Shown: positions 25,973 to 35,531 of the stretch, one piece after another
Layout: each line of letters begins with the position of its first letter
How positions within the stretch are numbered: the first letter of the stretch is position 1
Source: Aequorivita sinensis
Lineage (GTDB): Bacteria > Bacteroidota > Bacteroidia > Flavobacteriales > Flavobacteriaceae
Length of the DNA: 64,000 nucleotides
Reading direction: 5' to 3'
Assembly: GCF_006346335.1 (NCBI RefSeq)
Contig: NZ_VDMC01000007.1
Coordinates: 1 to 64,000 of the forward strand
The notes under the pieces: model-generated
What the model was told of the DNA's origin: nothing
Databases searched by the model: none
What the model saw: the letters and a program-made list of their open reading frames with translations, nothing else
Position numbers and translations under genes: made by a program

Positions 25973-28900
25973 ATGAAAACAAAGTTTAGTGGAATTTTAA
26001 CGCTTTTACTAGCGTTAGTTGTGCAGCTCGCAGTTGCACAAGAAAAATCGATTTCCGGAACGGTGACTGATGACACAGGTCTCCCGCTTCCAGGAGTTAA
26101 CATTATTATAAAGGGTACTAGTACCGGAACACAGTCTGATTTTGATGGTAATTACTCCATTGAGGCTGCAGTTGGTCAAACACTCGTTTATAGTTATGTA
26201 GGTTTTGAAACCCAGGAGGTAGCTGTTGGGGCTTCAAATAAAATGAACATTACTATGCAAGCCGGATCTGCTCTGGAGGAAGTAGTAGTAACTGCACTTG
26301 GTGTATCTCGTGAGAAACAATCTCTTGGATACTCTACGCAGGAAGTAGGTGGTGACGATGTTGCTACTGTAAAAGGGAATAACTTTACAAATGCCCTTTC
26401 TGGTAAAGTTTCTGGTCTTCAGATTAGAAGAAACAACAACTTTGGTGGATCTACTAACGTAGTTATTAGAGGTAACACTTCTTTAACTGGAGATAACCAA
26501 GCTTTATTCGTTGTTGATGGTGTGCCAATTAGTAACAGAAATACCAACTCTGCTGGACAAACTCAAGCATCTGGTAACTATTATGACTACGGTAATGCTG
26601 CTGCAGATATTAACCCAGACGACATCGAAAGTATTAACGTGCTTAAAGGTGCTGCTGCATCTGCACTTTACGGTTCACGTGCTGCAAACGGTGTAATTAT
26701 TATTACTACTAAAAAAGGTAAGTCTGCAAAAGGTTTAGGTGTTACTCTTAATAGTAATGCAACTGTTGGTTTTATCGACAAAAGTACTTTTGCTGAATAC
26801 CAAACACAGTATGGTCCTGGATATGGTGACTACTTCACTTTTGGTGATGTTGATGGTGATGGTATTGATGATCAAATTGAGAACTATGGAGATGATGCAT
26901 CTTATGGTCCAGCTTACGATCCAAACTTATTTATCTATAAGTGGGATTCGTTTGATCCAGCTTCACCAAACTATTTAAAGAAAACTGCTTATACTGCAGC
27001 AAAGAATGGCCCTATAGCTTTCTTTGAAACTCCAGTAACACTTACAAACTCTATCTCTATTTCTAATGGATTAGAAGGTGGTTCGTACCGTATGTCTTAT
27101 ACTAAATTAGATCAATCAGGTCTTATGCCAAATAGCCAGATTGATAGACATAACTTTATTTTTAGTGGAACTTACGATGTTAGTGAAAAATTAACTGCTA
27201 GCGGTTTTGCTAACTATATTAAGTCTGATGCACTTGGACGTAACTCTACTGGTTATACAGACAACGTTGTTGGTATGATGAAGCAGTGGTGGTCTAACAG
27301 TACAGACTTGAATGCTCAAAGAGATATTTATTTTGCTACAAAAAGAAACGTAACTTGGAATCCAAACAGTACAACTCCAGGTGCAGCTCCACTTTACTGG
27401 GATAACCCATATTGGACACGTTACGAAAACTACCAAAATGATGGTAGAAGCCGTTTTATTGGTAACTTTGAGTTAAACTACGAATTGGCTGACTGGGTAA
27501 ATGTAACTGGTAGAGTTTCTACTGACACTTACAATGAGCAACAAGAAGAGCGTAGAGCTGTAGGTTCTGGAGCTGTTAACTTTGGTGTTTCTCGTGGAAA
27601 TGTTAATTCAGGTTACTTAAGAAGAGATATTACTGCTGTTGAAACAAACTACGATTTAATGTTCAACTTCAATACAGATATTACTGATAACTTAAGCTTT
27701 GCTGGTATTTTAGGTACTAACATTAGAAGAAGTGAATTTAACTCGTTAACATCTTCTACTGCTGGTGGATTGGTTGTTCCAGGACTTTATTCATTACAGA
27801 ATGGTGCCTCTCCAAATCCAAATCCAGTTGAACAGGCTGAGAAAGTTGGTGTAGATGGTGTTTACGCAAGTGCATCTTTCGGTTTTGCAAATGTAGTTTA
27901 CTTAGATGGTACTATTAGAAGAGACCATTTCTCTACACTACCAGAAGAAAATAGTTCATTCTACTACCCATCTGTATCTACTAGTTTTGTGTTTAGCAAA
28001 ATATTAGATGTAAATGCAATTAGCTTTGGTAAACTTCGTGTAAACTACGCTCAAGTAGGTAACGGAGCTCCATTTGATAGATTAGTTGATACTTATACAA
28101 TTAATGGTGATATAGGAAACTCTATTCCTAACACAGCTAACAACGCAAACCTTAAGCCAGAAACTACTAAGAGTTACGAGGCAGGTTTAGAAATGAGATT
28201 TGCTGATAATAGATTAGGATTTGATGTATCTTACTACAAATCAAACTCTATCGACCAAATTGTAACTGTTCCAATTTCTGCTTCTACTGGTTATACTGGT
28301 AAATTGCTTAACGCAGGTGAAATTGAAAACAAGGGGGTTGAAATATCATTAAACGCTATGCCAGTTAAGAATGATAACTTTACTTGGGCAATTAATGCAA
28401 ACTGGACTCAAAACAAGAGTGAAGTAGTTGCTTTACCTGATGGGATTAAAAACCTACAATTAGGAAGATTCCAAGGTGGTGTTTCTATCAACGCTGAATT
28501 AGGACAGCCTTATGGTGTAATTTACGGACAAGATTTTGTTTACTTAAACGGTGAAAAAGTTGTAGATCCAGAGTCTGGTAGATACCTTAAGTCTGCAAAC
28601 TCTAATAACATTCTTGGAGATACTAACCCAGACTGGTTAGCAGGTATTACAAATACAATTACTTACAAAGATTTCTCTTTTAGTTTCTTAATTGATATCC
28701 AAGAAGGTGGAAGCCTTTTCTCTCTTGACCAATACTATGGTGAAGCGACTGGTCTTTACGCAAATACAGCATTTACAAACGATTTAGGAAACCCAGTGAG
28801 AAATTCACTTGAAAATGGTGGTGGATTTATCAACCCAGGTGTTAACCCTGATGGTTCTCCAAACACAACTAGAACTGATGCAAACAACTTTAGTGCATTT

Positions 28901-29182
28901 GGATATGATGCATTACCAGCTGCTGCATTTGTTTACGATGCTAGTTATATTAAGTTACGTCAAGTATCGCTTACTTATACTATGCCATCTAGATTCCTTG
29001 AAAACACATTTATGACTGGATTACAGTTTAGCGTGTCAGGATCAAACCTATGGATTATCGACAAGAATATTCCTTATGCTGATCCAGAAGCAGGTTTGAG
29101 TTCAGGTAACCTTCAAGGATATGTTACTGGTTCATTACCAACTACCCAAGATTACGGGTTTAACATTAAAGCTCAATTTTAA
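25973..29182 (+). CDS. SusC/RagA-type TonB-linked outer-membrane transporter
   Basis: Outer-membrane nutrient importer of the SusC class. A signal peptide ending in AVAQ is followed by the CarboxypepD_reg-like domain (SGTVTDDTGLPLPGVNI), the SusC signature around ALGVSREKQSLGYSTQEV, a plug and a barrel ending in KAQF. It is paired with the SusD-like gene 11 bp downstream; together they form a lidded uptake complex. No glycosidase, sulfatase or peptidase gene is adjacent, so the substrate cannot be read from context. The ATG at 25973 is preferred to one 24 bp upstream because it starts the signal peptide. Confidence 0.95.
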   Translation: MKTKFSGILTLLLALVVQLAVAQEKSISGTVTDDTGLPLPGVNIIIKGTSTGTQSDFDGNYSIEAAVGQTLVYSYVGFETQEVAVGASNKMNITMQAGSALEEVVVTALGVSREKQSLGYSTQEVGGDDVATVKGNNFTNALSGKVSGLQIRRNNNFGGSTNVVIRGNTSLTGDNQALFVVDGVPISNRNTNSAGQTQASGNYYDYGNAAADINPDDIESINVLKGAAASALYGSRAANGVIIITTKKGKSAKGLGVTLNSNATVGFIDKSTFAEYQTQYGPGYGDYFTFGDVDGDGIDDQIENYGDDASYGPAYDPNLFIYKWDSFDPASPNYLKKTAYTAAKNGPIAFFETPVTLTNSISISNGLEGGSYRMSYTKLDQSGLMPNSQIDRHNFIFSGTYDVSEKLTASGFANYIKSDALGRNSTGYTDNVVGMMKQWWSNSTDLNAQRDIYFATKRNVTWNPNSTTPGAAPLYWDNPYWTRYENYQNDGRSRFIGNFELNYELADWVNVTGRVSTDTYNEQQEERRAVGSGAVNFGVSRGNVNSGYLRRDITAVETNYDLMFNFNTDITDNLSFAGILGTNIRRSEFNSLTSSTAGGLVVPGLYSLQNGASPNPNPVEQAEKVGVDGVYASASFGFANVVYLDGTIRRDHFSTLPEENSSFYYPSVSTSFVFSKILDVNAISFGKLRVNYAQVGNGAPFDRLVDTYTINGDIGNSIPNTANNANLKPETTKSYEAGLEMRFADNRLGFDVSYYKSNSIDQIVTVPISASTGYTGKLLNAGEIENKGVEISLNAMPVKNDNFTWAINANWTQNKSEVVALPDGIKNLQLGRFQGGVSINAELGQPYGVIYGQDFVYLNGEKVVDPESGRYLKSANSNNILGDTNPDWLAGITNTITYKDFSFSFLIDIQEGGSLFSLDQYYGEATGLYANTAFTNDLGNPVRNSLENGGGFINPGVNPDGSPNTTRTDANNFSAFGYDALPAAAFVYDASYIKLRQVSLTYTMPSRFLENTFMTGLQFSVSGSNLWIIDKNIPYADPEAGLSSGNLQGYVTGSLPTTQDYGFNIKAQF

Positions 29183-29193
29183 TAAAAAAAAAG

Positions 29194-30651
29194 ATGAAGA
29201 AACTAATTTTAATATTAACCGCGGCAGTTATGGCCGTGTCGTGTTCAGATAATTTAGAAGATCTGAATCAGAATATAAAAGATCCTACTAACGTAAGTGG
29301 TGAGAGTTTGTTTGCTTCTGCTCAAAAACAATTAGCAGATCAATTTGTAACGCCAAACGTAAACCTTAACAACTTAAGGTTATGGACACAACAATTACAG
29401 GAAACTACATATTTAGACGAAAGTCAATACGATCAAATCACGCGTGCAATTCCTGACAACCACTGGAGAGAATTATATCGTGATGTGTTAAAGGATTTGG
29501 ACGAAGCTGATAGAGTTATTGCAGCTACCGATAATGATTTAACAAATGCTCTTAAGCCTAATAAGCTTGCCATTATAGAGGTAATGACTGTTTTTGCTTA
29601 CAGTAACTTAGTAGAAACTTACGGAGACGTTCCTTATAGCGAAGCATTAGACATTGATAATCTTTTGCCTGCTTATGACGATGCAGCTACTATCTACAAA
29701 GACTTACTTACTCGTTTAGATGCTGCTATTGGTAGTATGAATACTAGTGTTGGAAGTTTTAGTGATACAGAAGACATGATGTACTCAGGAAATGTTGAAA
29801 ACTGGAAAAAATTTGCTAACTCATTAAAGTTAAGAATGGGTATCATGCTTGCAGATGTTAATCCAGCACTTTCTCAATCTACTGTTGAGTCTGCTTACAC
29901 AAGTGGTGTATTCACAAGTAATGCTGATAACGGAAGTTATATGTATCGCCCTGCAGCTCCAAACAACAACCCTATGAACGATAATTTAGTTCTTAGTGGA
30001 CGTAATGACTATGTTGCTGCTAAAACAATCATCGACTTGATGAACGATTTGGAAGACCCAAGAAGAGAAGTTTACTTTACTACTGTTGATGGAGAGTATA
30101 TTGGTGGTGTTATTGGTGAGATTTCTGCTTACGCAGAGCACTCTCATGTAGCTGACCGTTTGGTAGATCCAGCTGAACCAGGTGTACTTTTATCTTATGC
30201 TGAAGTTAGATTTTTGTTAGCTGAAGCTGCTGCTAGAGGTTATGCTGTTGGTGGCGATGCTGCAACTCATTACGAAGCTGCTATTACTGCATCTTTCGAA
30301 TACTGGGGTGCTGAAGGCTTATCTGACTACTTAGCTTCACCTGCTGTAGATTATGATACTGCAATTGCAAACAGTTCTTCAAGCCCAGCTTGGAAACAAG
30401 TAATTGGTACGCAAGCGTATCTAGGTCTTTACAACAGAACATTTGCTAGTTACAACTCAATTCGTCGTTTGGATTACCCTATATTAGTTGAGCCTACTGC
30501 CGCTGAATCTGGTTTCCCAACGCGTTACCTTTACCCAGTTGGAGAACAAACCTTGAACGAGGCTAACTGGAGCGCTGCTTCAAGTGCTATTGGTGGTGAT
30601 GCTGCTGAAACTAGATTATTCTGGGATAAATTCTATACTTTCGATTTCTAA
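29194..30651 (+). CDS. SusD/RagB-family nutrient-binding lipoprotein
   Basis: Surface lipoprotein: the signal peptide ends in AVSC (Cys17). It belongs to the SusD-like group with tetratricopeptide-like helices; blocks such as ANSLKLRMGIMLADVNP and LLSYAEVRFLLAEAAARGY are characteristic, and the C-terminus RLFWDKFYTFDF is aromatic-rich. It acts as the substrate-binding lid of the SusC barrel encoded immediately upstream. The length is 485 aa. A strong terminator follows, closing a two-gene operon. Confidence 0.95.
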   Translation: MKKLILILTAAVMAVSCSDNLEDLNQNIKDPTNVSGESLFASAQKQLADQFVTPNVNLNNLRLWTQQLQETTYLDESQYDQITRAIPDNHWRELYRDVLKDLDEADRVIAATDNDLTNALKPNKLAIIEVMTVFAYSNLVETYGDVPYSEALDIDNLLPAYDDAATIYKDLLTRLDAAIGSMNTSVGSFSDTEDMMYSGNVENWKKFANSLKLRMGIMLADVNPALSQSTVESAYTSGVFTSNADNGSYMYRPAAPNNNPMNDNLVLSGRNDYVAAKTIIDLMNDLEDPRREVYFTTVDGEYIGGVIGEISAYAEHSHVADRLVDPAEPGVLLSYAEVRFLLAEAAARGYAVGGDAATHYEAAITASFEYWGAEGLSDYLASPAVDYDTAIANSSSSPAWKQVIGTQAYLGLYNRTFASYNSIRRLDYPILVEPTAAESGFPTRYLYPVGEQTLNEANWSAASSAIGGDAAETRLFWDKFYTFDF

Positions 30652-31066
30652 TAAATCGATAATTATAAATCTAAAATCCCCGACAGCAATGTCGGGGATT
30701 TTTTTTGGAAGTATTTAATGGGATACATTTTTAAACACTCTCATTTAATTCAATATGCTGTATTTATCATCAATGTAAATCAATTCCCGCTGCAACATAA
30801 AATAGTCATACAGAAAGGCTGTATTAGCCTTTTAAGAGGGTTAATGAGAAGATTAGTAGTGAAAATTAAATGAATTTAAGGCTTCAAGTCCTTGAGTGAA
30901 ATCTTTAAGTAAATAAAAGACTTTTAAATATTCCTGCACATCACATAGATGTCAGGAAAAGAAATACTATTTAGAATGCTGTGAATGTGAAAAAGATATT
31001 TAATTAATTCTTTTTTGAGGCTAAGCCTTGGATTTTTATTTCCAACTACTAATTACAAAACACCAA
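30652..31066. other. 415-bp intergenic region between convergent genes
   Basis: It contains the susCD terminator, then about 360 bp of AT-rich DNA. A 51-codon open frame (30718-30873, plus) and a bulged hairpin with stem TTCCTG-ACAT / ATGT-CAGGAA (30931-30957) are the only structures seen. Neither is convincing as a gene. Confidence 0.4.
30673..30707 (+). terminator. Rho-independent terminator of the susCD pair
   Basis: The stem AAAATCCCCGAC / GTCGGGGATTTT has a 6-base loop and a long T-run, 21 bp after the SusD stop. Confidence 0.92.
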
Positions 31067-32047
31067 CTATTTTAGAATATCCTGTATAATTATCTTGGCG
31101 TGTATTCTCGAGTTTTCGATAAACCATTTGTGAGTTTCCATGCCACCGCAAATTACTCCTGCAAGATATAGCCCCTCCACATTGGTTTCCATAGTGTCGG
31201 AATTGTATTGAGGAAGCCTTTTCTTATCATTTGAAAGTTCTACACCTAATGTTTGTAGAAAATTAAAATCAGGTTTGTAACCTGTAAGCGCTACTACATA
31301 ATCATTCGGTAGGGTTATTTTACCTTGTGGCGAGTTAATTAAAACTTCGCTTTCTGTAATTTCTTCTATTTCAGAATTGAAATAAGCTTTAATGCTTCCT
31401 TCTTTTATTCTGTTTTCGATATCTGGTTTTACCCAGTATTTTACGCGCTCGCCAATTTCTGGTCCGCGAACTACCATAGTTACATCTCCGCCTTTACGCC
31501 AAATTTCTAATGCCGCATCTACAGAGGAGTTACTAGCGCCCACAACAATAACATTTTGCATTACAAAAGGATGAGCTTCTTTGTAATAATGCATCACTTT
31601 GGGAAGGTTTTCCCCAGGAATATTAAGAGTGTTTGGGATATCGTAGAACCCAGTACTTACGATTATGTTTTTAGCCTTGTAATTATTTTTATCTGATTCA
31701 ACATTAAAGCTGTTGTCATCCTTTTCAACAGAAACAATCTTTTCATATAAATTAATATTGAGATTATTTGATGTAGCTACTCGGCGATAGTATTCTAAAG
31801 CCTCATTACGTGTTGGCTTAGGGTTATTGCTTATAAATGGAATCTCATCAATTTCTAGCTTCTCTGAAGTAGAGAAGAATGTCATATTTAGCGGGTAGTT
31901 GTAAAGCGAATTGGTAAGTGCTCCTTTTTCAACTACAATATAACTTAAGCCATTTTTTTTTGATTCTAAGGCGCAAGCTATCCCAATAGGACCTGCGCCT
32001 ATAATTAATACATCAAATATATTTTCAATTGAAGAAGTTTTAGACAT
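31067..32047 (-). CDS. ypdA: YpdA-family FAD/NAD(P) oxidoreductase (putative bacillithiol disulfide reductase)
   Basis: A 326-residue two-dinucleotide-binding flavoprotein. The FAD motif is GAGPIGIAC at residues 17-25, the NAD(P) motif is VVGASNSSVDAALE, and a C-terminal VEGLYLAGVICGG block closes the FAD site. The sequence PLNMTFFSTSEKLEI after the FAD site is typical of YpdA, the reductase of oxidised bacillithiol. There is no CxxC redox pair, as expected for YpdA and unlike thioredoxin reductase. It is last in a possible operon with a BLUF gene and rpe; the gap to rpe is 9 bp. Confidence 0.88.
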   Translation of the reverse strand: MSKTSSIENIFDVLIIGAGPIGIACALESKKNGLSYIVVEKGALTNSLYNYPLNMTFFSTSEKLEIDEIPFISNNPKPTRNEALEYYRRVATSNNLNINLYEKIVSVEKDDNSFNVESDKNNYKAKNIIVSTGFYDIPNTLNIPGENLPKVMHYYKEAHPFVMQNVIVVGASNSSVDAALEIWRKGGDVTMVVRGPEIGERVKYWVKPDIENRIKEGSIKAYFNSEIEEITESEVLINSPQGKITLPNDYVVALTGYKPDFNFLQTLGVELSNDKKRLPQYNSDTMETNVEGLYLAGVICGGMETHKWFIENSRIHAKIIIQDILK

Positions 32048-32056
32048 AATAAAACA

Positions 32057-32716
32057 CTAGAGTACAATTTTCTTTAAGTCTGCAATAGTTTCAGTAGGGT
32101 TACTCGCGCCAAACACATAGCTACCTGCAACCAAAACATCAGAACCTGCTTCTACTAGTTGTTTAGCGTTTCTATTGGTTACACCACCATCTATTTCAAT
32201 TTTCGTAGTAGCGCCATTTGCTTCTATAATTTCACGAAGTTGTTTTACTTTTTTATAAGTATTTTCAATAAAGCTCTGTCCGCCAAAACCTGGATTTACA
32301 CTCATAATGCACACTAAATCAATATCCTTTATTGTGTCTTCCAATAAAGCTACATTAGTATGTGGATTTATGGCAACCCCTGCTTGCATTCCTTCGGCTT
32401 TGATAGCTTGAAGTGTTCGGTGTAAATGTGTACAAGCTTCGTAGTGAACTGTTAATACATCTGTCCCTAAATCGGCGAATGTTTTAATGTAGCGGTCTGG
32501 GTCGATAATCATTAAATGCACGTCTAAAGGCTTTTTAGCGTGTTTGGCTATGCTTTTAATAACTGGCATACCAAACGAGATGTTCGGCACAAAAACACCA
32601 TCCATTACATCGAGGTGAAACCAATCTGCTTCACTAGCATTAACCATTTCAATATCTCTTTGAAGGTTGGCGAAATCTGCGGCAAGTATGGAGGGAGCAA
32701 TAAGTGTGTTTTTCAT
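32057..32716 (-). CDS. rpe: Ribulose-phosphate 3-epimerase
   Basis: Interconverts ribulose-5-phosphate and xylulose-5-phosphate in the pentose phosphate pathway. A TIM-barrel enzyme with all signatures: APSILAADFANL, HLDVMDGVFVPNISFG (metal-ligand His and catalytic Asp), VHLMI, MSVNPGFGGQSFI and EIDGGV. The 219-residue length is standard. It is 6 bp after the BLUF gene and 9 bp before ypdA on the same strand. Confidence 0.97.
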   Translation of the reverse strand: MKNTLIAPSILAADFANLQRDIEMVNASEADWFHLDVMDGVFVPNISFGMPVIKSIAKHAKKPLDVHLMIIDPDRYIKTFADLGTDVLTVHYEACTHLHRTLQAIKAEGMQAGVAINPHTNVALLEDTIKDIDLVCIMSVNPGFGGQSFIENTYKKVKQLREIIEANGATTKIEIDGGVTNRNAKQLVEAGSDVLVAGSYVFGASNPTETIADLKKIVL

Positions 32717-32722
32717 GATAGC

Positions 32723-33121
32723 TTATAATAAGAAAGGTTCTAAAAGTCTTTTAACGTTTGTTGAGTAATTATTGTTTAAACTATATCTTGACAGATAAAT
32801 ATTTAGTTTTTCGATATCATCTTTGTTTTTTAGGATACTAAACCTAGCGTCATAATTATTGAAAATTCGGCTTTCAATTTTTTGATCCAAAACATTTAAT
32901 ATGTCTTTATGCCTTTTATCCTTTCGTATATTGGCGTAAAGCTCCTGAATTGTTTCTTTTTTTCCTTCTAGAACTTGAAGAAAAAAGTGGTTGTTATGAA
33001 GCAATATCCCCGAAATATTTGAGGAATTATTAAACTCTAAAACCTGGCTGAACAAGTCCTCTAATTCCGAATTTTTCATCGGTTGGTGATCCTTGCTTAA
33101 ATAACAGATGGTATGTTTCAT
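32723..33121 (-). CDS. BLUF-domain blue-light photoreceptor protein
   Basis: A stand-alone BLUF domain of 132 residues binding FAD. The light-switch Tyr (Y7 in CYLSK), the Asn (NNSSNISGILL) and the Gln (FFLQVLEG) are present, as is the family block KDKRHKDI. The late position usually holding Trp and Met (dWsM) reads NNYDARF, so those semi-conserved residues are absent. No output domain is attached, so it would signal through a partner. It appears to head an operon with rpe and ypdA (gaps of 6 and 9 bp), and a -7 box lies 7 bp before its ATG. Confidence 0.88.
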   Translation of the reverse strand: MKHTICYLSKDHQPMKNSELEDLFSQVLEFNNSSNISGILLHNNHFFLQVLEGKKETIQELYANIRKDKRHKDILNVLDQKIESRIFNNYDARFSILKNKDDIEKLNIYLSRYSLNNNYSTNVKRLLEPFLL

Positions 33122-33128
33122 GGGTTGG

Positions 33129-33136
33129 CAAAGTTA
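33129..33136 (-). promoter_or_regulatory. -7 box (TAACTTTG) for the BLUF-rpe-ypdA run
   Basis: The plus strand reads CAAAGTTA, a TAnnTTTG complement ending 7 bp from the ATG at 33121. The message would have almost no leader. Confidence 0.4.
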
Positions 33137-33191
33137 CAAATTAGTTTGCAGTTTGTGCGATTTTAGACTCCGCAGATAGGATTATAGTTTA

Positions 33192-33224
33192 AATGAAAAA
33201 ACCTCCGGTAATCAGCCGGAGGTT
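33192..33224 (-). terminator. Rho-independent terminator of rpoD
   Basis: Read on the minus strand, the stem AACCTCCGG / CCGGAGGTT with a 7-base loop is followed by a T-run. It lies about 115 bp after the rpoD stop. Confidence 0.8.
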
Positions 33225-33340
33225 ATTCATCAATCAAAAAACGAACAGTTGTTACCCTAATACTAGATTAGGATTATACTGTTGGTTATCGTTAAAAGTT
33301 TTTGTCTTGTATAGACTTAGCTAAAGGTAAACCTTTAAGT

Positions 33341-34204
33341 TTATCCTAAATATGTCATTAAAATCTTACTTCTTGAGGTATGCTTTAATCTTCTAATAGC
33401 TTTTTCTTTTATCTGGCGTACGCGCTCACGAGTAAGATCGAAAGTTTCGCCTATTTCTTCTAATGTCATTGGTTGTTGATCGCCAAGACCGAAGTATAAA
33501 CGGATAACATCTGCCTCACGAGGAGTAAGTGTTTCTAAAGCACGCTCAATTTCTGTTCTTAAAGATTCGTGTAGTAATGCACGGTCTGGATTTGGACTTT
33601 CACCACTGCGTAAAACGTCGTAAAGGTTACTGTCTTCTCCTTCAATAAGCGGAGCGTCCATAGATACGTGACGGCCAGAGTTTTTCATCGACTCTTTTAC
33701 ATCACTAATCGTCATATCCAACTCTTTTGCAATTTCCTCAGCCGAAGGTGGACGTTCGTTTGCTTGCTCTAAAGAAGCATACATCTTATTTATTTTATTG
33801 ATGCTTCCAATTTTGTTAAGCGGTAAACGAACAATACGAGACTGTTCTGCTAAAGCTTGTAAGATAGATTGACGAATCCACCAAACTGCATACGATATAA
33901 ATTTAAAACCACGGGTTTCGTCAAAACGTTGCGCGGCTTTAATTAAACCAAGATTTCCTTCGTTTATAAGGTCGGGTAGGGTAAGACCTTGATTTTGGTA
34001 TTGCTTTGCTACCGAAACAACGAAACGTAGATTAGCTTTGGTTAATTTCTCCAATGCAACGTGGTCACCCGCTTTTATTCGCTGTGCCAATTCTACTTCA
34101 TCTTCTGCGGTAATTAAGTCAACTTTTCCAATTTCTTGAAGGTACTTGTCCAATGAAGCGGTTTCCCTGTTGGTAACCTGCTTTGTAATTTTAAGTTGTC
34201 TCAT
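33341..34204 (-). CDS. rpoD: Primary RNA polymerase sigma factor RpoD (group 1 sigma-70)
   Basis: The 287-residue Bacteroidota vegetative sigma factor. It lacks the long region 1.1 of E. coli RpoD, as is usual in this phylum, and begins at region 1.2 ([10 protein letters not shown]). Region 2 shows [30 protein letters not shown] and the -10-melting block [13 protein letters not shown]. Region 4.2 shows the helix-turn-helix [22 protein letters not shown]. It reads the TAnnTTTG boxes noted through this window (established for the phylum). Confidence 0.97.
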   Translation of the reverse strand: MRQLKITKQVTNRETASLDKYLQEIGKVDLITAEDEVELAQRIKAGDHVALEKLTKANLRFVVSVAKQYQNQGLTLPDLINEGNLGLIKAAQRFDETRGFKFISYAVWWIRQSILQALAEQSRIVRLPLNKIGSINKINKMYASLEQANERPPSAEEIAKELDMTISDVKESMKNSGRHVSMDAPLIEGEDSNLYDVLRSGESPNPDRALLHESLRTEIERALETLTPREADVIRLYFGLGDQQPMTLEEIGETFDLTRERVRQIKEKAIRRLKHTSRSKILMTYLG

Positions 34205-34331
34205 TTAAGGTGTGTCCTGTAGATTAAGTTTTAAAACTTTTGTATTGGGTTATACGTAAGAATTCCTGTAAAGGTTACAAAAACTTAATAAAAAATCAGA
34301 ATTAATTTTTTAGACTCTCTAAATGCGATGG

Positions 34332-34964
34332 TTAGTCTTCTATATAATTTGCTTTATCAAGTATTAGTGAATCTGCCGATTTGTTATTTTCAGAAATTAA
34401 ACTGTCAATTTCTTTCTTATTAGACGTTATATACTGCTGATTTGTGTTGCTGTTGTAATAATGATAATTTTTTGACACCTTAAATTCTTTTTCATTAAAT
34501 CTAGATGTAGCTTTTTCATTTTTATCATTAACTTGATTAGATTTCAATATATTTTCTTTAGCATTCTCTATTTTATCACCTTCAGAGTTTTCAACAGAAA
34601 CATTCGAATTGGAAGTACTTTCAACTTTTTTATTAGAGTTATTTAAAGTGTCTATTATCGAAGTTTTAAGGTTGTTTGCTGTGTTTACCACTTCTTTTTT
34701 TAAAGTTGATTCCGAAGCATTATCTTTTTTCTGATCAGTTAACTTATTATTTTCTTCTTTACTGTCTATGTTTATGATTAAGATAACCCCAAGTAAAAGA
34801 ACAACACCAATTGCTGTAAACCAGTAATACATAATTTTCTCTCTTTTACGTTTTTCAGCATCTAAAGAGATGTTTAGTCTTTCCCAAACCTTTGTGTTAG
34901 GTTCTTTCTTTCCGAATTGGAGCTTGTCTTCAAAAAGCTTTCCTATATCTTTTTTATTTTCCAT
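34332..34964 (-). CDS. Single-pass membrane protein, probable anti-sigma factor
   Basis: A 210-residue protein. A cytoplasmic N-terminus of about 45 residues (KKDIGKLFEDKLQFGKKEPN onwards) is followed by one membrane helix (about 46-66) and a low-complexity, Asn/Ser/Lys-rich extracytoplasmic tail. It starts 1 bp after the stop of the ECF sigma gene, the place where anti-sigma factors are found. There is no zinc-binding HxxxCxxC motif. The anti-sigma role is inferred from position and topology. Confidence 0.7.
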   Translation of the reverse strand: MENKKDIGKLFEDKLQFGKKEPNTKVWERLNISLDAEKRKREKIMYYWFTAIGVVLLLGVILIINIDSKEENNKLTDQKKDNASESTLKKEVVNTANNLKTSIIDTLNNSNKKVESTSNSNVSVENSEGDKIENAKENILKSNQVNDKNEKATSRFNEKEFKVSKNYHYYNSNTNQQYITSNKKEIDSLISENNKSADSLILDKANYIED

Positions 34965-34965
34965 T

Positions 34966-35517
34966 CTAAAGTGCTTTTGAACTGAGAATTTTCTGTGCCT
35001 CTTTTATTTTATCGCGTAAAATTAATTTTGCACGATAATAATTTGATTTTGATGTTCCTTCTGAAATATTCAAAAGCGAAGCGATTTCCTTATGTGAAAA
35101 ATCGTCTAATTGGTATAAGTTAAACACCAGTCTGTATTGATCTGGAAGATCTTGAATTAATTTTAAAAGCTGATTTAAAGATAGACTGTCTTCATTTTCC
35201 AATTCAATTTCTACTGAATCTTTTAGAATATCGTTTTTAAATTCAATAGAAAAAGGTCTTTGTTCTTTGTATTTATCGATGGCCTTATAGATGGTTATTC
35301 GTTTCATCCACCCTTCAAAAGATCCTTTCCTTGAAAAAGTTCTTATTTTTTGAAAAATTGTAATAAAAGCATCGTGCAAGTTATCCTCTGCATCTGCCTC
35401 GTTTCGGCAATATTTCAGCGAAATAAAGAAAAGGCTATCCTTATACTTCCTGAATAGTTCGCTTTGAGCTGCTCGGTTGTTTTTACAACATCTCCTTATT
35501 AATTCGTCTTCTTTCAA
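34966..35517 (-). CDS. ECF-type RNA polymerase sigma factor
   Basis: A 183-residue alternative sigma factor. Region 2 is visible at about residues 12-75 (AQSELFRKYKDSLFFISLKYC; DAEDNLHDAFITIFQKI) and region 4 at about 125-175 (DDFSHKEIASLLNISEGTSKSNYYRAK), with a helix-turn-helix. The N-terminal LIRRCCKNNRAAQ matches the phylum's ECF subgroup. It is 14 bp from the lipoprotein gene upstream and 1 bp from the membrane protein downstream, so the three form an operon. Confidence 0.93.
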   Translation of the reverse strand: MKEDELIRRCCKNNRAAQSELFRKYKDSLFFISLKYCRNEADAEDNLHDAFITIFQKIRTFSRKGSFEGWMKRITIYKAIDKYKEQRPFSIEFKNDILKDSVEIELENEDSLSLNQLLKLIQDLPDQYRLVFNLYQLDDFSHKEIASLLNISEGTSKSNYYRAKLILRDKIKEAQKILSSKAL

Positions 35518-35531
35518 TTGTAACTATCCAT

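Noticed and set aside
30718-30873. A 51-codon plus-strand open frame after the susCD terminator
   Set aside because: AT-rich, no promoter box or family motif, and the length is within what chance allows. Conservation in relatives would be needed to revive it.
30931-30957. Bulged hairpin as terminator of ypdA
   Set aside because: It lies over 100 bp from the stop and lacks a T-run on the minus strand.
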